Shown here: piece after piece, positions 5,028-7,695 of the stretch
Position numbering within the stretch: the stretch's first letter is position 1
Layout of the letters: the number at the start of each line of letters is the position of its first letter
Origin: CAZKFH01 sp050693165
GTDB lineage: Bacteria; Actinomycetota; UBA4738; CALAEC01
Length of the DNA stretch: 7,695 bases
Assembly: GCA_050693165.1 (NCBI GenBank)
Contig: JBOGVX010000110.1
Coordinates: 1-7,695 of the forward strand
Direction of reading: 5' to 3'
Notes under the pieces: model-generated
Told to the model about the DNA's origin: nothing
Database searches by the model: none
The model's input: only the letters and a program-made list of their open reading frames with translations
Made by a program: the position numbers and the translations under genes

Positions 5028-7695
5028 CTACGGGCAGCTCGAGGTCAGATAATCCAGCGCCCGGCAGATGAGGTCTGCCCGCTCGACGGCGGTGCTGACT
5101 CCCTCCAGTCCGAACCCGAAGTGGAGCGACTTGAAGTCGGCGTCGCTCGGGTCCATGCCGACGATCGCACCCTCCTCGTACCCGACGTCCGCCGTCCGGA
5201 AGAAGTCGTTCGGGTTGGGACCGCTGCCGGCCGGCGGTCCGGGGACCGTCCACCCGCCCTGATCGGCCTCGAAGCCCGTCGTCCCCTCGCCGGTGGACAC
5301 GGTGATGTCGTCCACCCAGACACCGAGGCCCTGGATGGCCCAGTCGCTGGCGTAGCTGATGTAGAGCTCGACCTCGTCGCCCGCGTACTCCGCCGCGGGC
5401 AGGTCGACGTGCCACAGCTCCCAGCCGTCGGAGCGGCCCGAGGACGCGTTCCACGATCCCGACGTCCCGCTCCCGGAGCAGTCGGCGCCCTGGTACTGAG
5501 CCAGCCACGGATGGAGCTCGTGCCAGCCCTCCGGACACGAGTCGCCTGTGCTGTTACTCGTGTGCAGGTTGGCGTCGGGGAGCGTGGCCCAGGTGTCGTC
5601 GGTCACGTTGTACGCCTCGACGAACACGAAGTCCCAGGCCGGCTCGGTGTCGTAGGAGACATAGAACTCCATGCTCGCGCCACCCCCGGGGACGCTGACC
5701 GTGTGCGCGAGCCTCTTGTACGTGATGTCGGCACGGTTCGAGTACATGTACTGAGTGCTGCCGAGGTGAGGCTGGAACGGCCCGCTGACACCATCGTCCC
5801 ACTCCGCGAACGCGTCGCTGGTGAACTGCGGGTAGTCCGCGGGCTTCAGCAGGCTGCTGGTCGTGAGGAATGACTCGGCGCTGACCTGGTTGTCGGCACT
5901 AAGGGGTCCGTTGATCCCCCATTCGGTTGGCGGAGGATCGAACGGCGCGGTGAGCCCGGCCACGTCGAACGGCTCGCCACTCCCGTCCAGGCCCGCGTCG
6001 TCGTTGTAGATGTACGAGCCCAGCCAGTACTGCAGGAAGTCGTCGTCCGGGATCCTGCAGTCGAGATTGTTGAAGTTGGGCATCTGACCGTCGCAGAAGG
6101 GCGGGGTGCTGACCGCGTTGAACGGGAACCCCTGGGCCAGCTGAACACCTGCGTGCTGCCCGGTGAACAGGAGCTTGCCGCCTTCGTTGAGGTATTCACG
6201 AACCTCCAGCATCTCCCGGAATCCCAGCGTCGAGAAGCCCGTGCCCGGCTGCTGTCCCGGCTCGCGGGTCAGGAAGTCGTTCCCCGTGTACCAGATCACA
6301 GCGTCGTAGTGGTTGAGTACACCGAGGTAGCTAGGCGCCGTACGGCCCATCGCGTCCACGTCGTACACGTCGTAGTCGATGCCATTGGCGTCCAGGGCTG
6401 CGGTGTACTCCTCCAGGAGGAATGGCCCGGCCGTGGACGGGTATGCGGGAACGTTCGTCGCTCCGGTGTAGTCCTCCGCGGACAGGATCAGAACAGGGAC
6501 GTGGCCGCCCTCTCCGACCGGAGGATTCTTCTCGACGACCTCGAAGGTGAACGAGTCGCTGGACTTTCCGGCACCCGTGAACCACACATCGACAGTGTTT
6601 CCGATCGAAGCCGAGCTCAGGTCCATCATTCCGCGGAGGAAGCTGTAGTACTCCTGGCCGGGCCCGCCGTACCGGTCCCCGCCCGCCCACTGAGACGTGG
6701 GTGCGGTCAGCGTGCTCCCACCATTGATCGAGTAGTTCAGCGTGACCGCATCCGCCGGCTCGTCGGGCGTCCCGTTTCCGTTCAGGTCCCGCTTCGCGAT
6801 GACCTGGGCCTCCTGCTCCTCACCGTAGGAGTGAGCGAACGTCAGGTCGCTGAGGGGGTTGGATGCCTTCTGTGGGTCGATCTGCGAGACGTCCAGGTAG
6901 AACGGCTGGGTCTTGATACCGACCGATGACACCGGGTCGTCGGGGTCCTTGGCCGAGAGCGCAACGCTCAGGGCGAAAGGCTGGATCCTGTTGAACTCGG
7001 CCTGGATCTCGCCCTCCTTGTCGGGGAAGACGAAGCCGTCACCGTTCGGTCCCTCGCTCAGCTCCGGGACCCAACCGAGCGTCCCGCGCTCCGCGTACGC
7101 GAAGTCGTTCGTGTCACCGTTCGTGATGTAGAGCTCGGAGCTGCTGATCCCGGGGCTGAAGCTCGGGATCGCCGAGTGCTTGTCGGTACCCGAGAGCGCG
7201 ACGAAGATCGGGTCGTCGGCAGTCGGAGTGTCCATGATGCTGCCCAGCCCGTACAGCAGCTGCTGAGCGACCGAGTGCCAGTTGATGTGGAACGCGAACT
7301 CCACGTTGTCGTAGAGCTCGATCATCGCCTTGGTCTCGGGCTCCGACCCCGCAGAAGGACCACGATAGGTCTCACTCGATCCAAGCGGGGACGACCCCTC
7401 CTCGTCGTAGCCCCAATGCTCGGGGAAGTTACGGTTCGGGTCTACGCCGTCGAGGCTGTCGATCGTGCCGCTGGAATCGTTGTCGCGGAGGTTCTTGCGC
7501 CACAACCGGTTGTCCGGGGTGAACGTGTACTGGTACCCGTCCGGGTTCGTCACGAGGATGAACCACAGCTCCGTGGTCTGGAGGAGCTTCTTGACCTGGG
7601 CGTTCCCCGACTCGTACTTCTTGACGACCCACTCAAGGAACCGGCGATTGACCTCGCCGCCGATCCACTCACGAGCGTGCTGCAGGGAGTTGTAT
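5028..7695 (-). CDS. Secreted M14 zinc carboxypeptidase, multidomain, N-terminus off window
   Basis: The C-terminal 888 residues of a metallopeptidase; the frame is open to the right edge, and GTG 7553 is an internal Val, not a start. Counting from the edge, zinc ligands are H6 and E9 (HAREW) and H140 (NWHS). Substrate binders are R66 (RLWRK), N87 and R88 (DPNRNF) and Y189. The general base is E211 (PELSEG). Y189 and E211 are 22 apart, exactly as Y248 and E270 of carboxypeptidase A. It should remove C-terminal residues from peptides. After the catalytic domain come a beta domain with a DxNxNGxxDE loop (about 255-390), a flavodoxin/GATase1-like domain (about 399-587), and a beta-sandwich resembling immune inhibitor A peptidase C-terminal domains (about 647-802). 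Six cysteines (534, 546, 720, 739, 877, 887) fit three disulfides, supporting secretion. The signal peptide and any propeptide are outside the window. It is convergent with the amidase operon. Confidence 0.93.
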   Translation of the reverse strand, partial: YNSLQHAREWIGGEVNRRFLEWVVKKYESGNAQVKKLLQTTELWFILVTNPDGYQYTFTPDNRLWRKNLRDNDSSGTIDSLDGVDPNRNFPEHWGYDEEGSSPLGSSETYRGPSAGSEPETKAMIELYDNVEFAFHINWHSVAQQLLYGLGSIMDTPTADDPIFVALSGTDKHSAIPSFSPGISSSELYITNGDTNDFAYAERGTLGWVPELSEGPNGDGFVFPDKEGEIQAEFNRIQPFALSVALSAKDPDDPVSSVGIKTQPFYLDVSQIDPQKASNPLSDLTFAHSYGEEQEAQVIAKRDLNGNGTPDEPADAVTLNYSINGGSTLTAPTSQWAGGDRYGGPGQEYYSFLRGMMDLSSASIGNTVDVWFTGAGKSSDSFTFEVVEKNPPVGEGGHVPVLILSAEDYTGATNVPAYPSTAGPFLLEEYTAALDANGIDYDVYDVDAMGRTAPSYLGVLNHYDAVIWYTGNDFLTREPGQQPGTGFSTLGFREMLEVREYLNEGGKLLFTGQHAGVQLAQGFPFNAVSTPPFCDGQMPNFNNLDCRIPDDDFLQYWLGSYIYNDDAGLDGSGEPFDVAGLTAPFDPPPTEWGINGPLSADNQVSAESFLTTSSLLKPADYPQFTSDAFAEWDDGVSGPFQPHLGSTQYMYSNRADITYKRLAHTVSVPGGGASMEFYVSYDTEPAWDFVFVEAYNVTDDTWATLPDANLHTSNSTGDSCPEGWHELHPWLAQYQGADCSGSGTSGSWNASSGRSDGWELWHVDLPAAEYAGDEVELYISYASDWAIQGLGVWVDDITVSTGEGTTGFEADQGGWTVPGPPAGSGPNPNDFFRTADVGYEEGAIVGMDPSDADFKSLHFGFGLEGVSTAVERADLICRALDYLTSSCP

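Noticed and set aside
5121..6929. Two plus-strand open frames of about 250 codons each opposite the peptidase gene
   Set aside because: Val/Arg-rich antisense frames over a gene with full M14 motifs; no ribosome site or domain.
7551..7553. GTG as the start of the M14 protein
   Set aside because: The frame stays open to the edge, and the HAREW zinc motif lies upstream of this codon, so it is internal.

Overview
This is a compact, GC-rich stretch (roughly 65% by eye, with strong G/C preference at third codon positions) that looks like chromosomal DNA of a high-GC Actinomycetota-type bacterium, possibly of a deep lineage such as Thermoleophilia or its relatives. That placement is an inference. 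It rests on base composition, GTG starts, GGAGG-type ribosome binding sites, a secreted protein ending in a Cys/Lys-rich tail of a kind I associate with those lineages, and a large secreted M14 peptidase. I see no rRNA, tRNA, CRISPR array, insertion sequence or prophage structural gene.

Layout, left to right. (1) A tyrosine recombinase on the minus strand (5-1060) with a complete R-K-H-R-H-Y catalytic set. (2) A divergent gap of about 120 bp with one weak promoter candidate. (3) On the plus strand, a crotonase-superfamily enzyme (1181-1972), a 16-codon leader ORF (2008-2058) whose stop overlaps the next start as ATGA, and a secreted beta-rich protein with a cationic tail (2055-2816), closed by a strong terminator (2830-2857). 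(4) An exported amidase-signature hydrolase (2883-4496) followed 15 bp later by a small cytoplasmic protein made of two related repeats (4512-4973). (5) A hairpin (4983-5004) between convergent genes. (6) On the minus strand, the last 888 residues of a secreted zinc carboxypeptidase of family M14 with several appended domains (5028-7695), whose beginning lies beyond the right edge.

Three of the six main genes encode predicted exported proteins, two of them hydrolases acting on peptide or amide bonds. The right two thirds therefore fits extracellular nitrogen or peptide scavenging, though joint function is not proven. The crotonase keeps one catalytic Glu but has Gln at the other hydratase position, plus an Asp that aligns with dienoyl-CoA isomerase, so an isomerase-like reaction is more likely than simple hydration. 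No established mobile or defence system is visible. The items most worth a second look are the coupled leader ORF, the duplicated small protein, the two-cysteine exported amidase, and the apparent domain insertion in the M14 protein.
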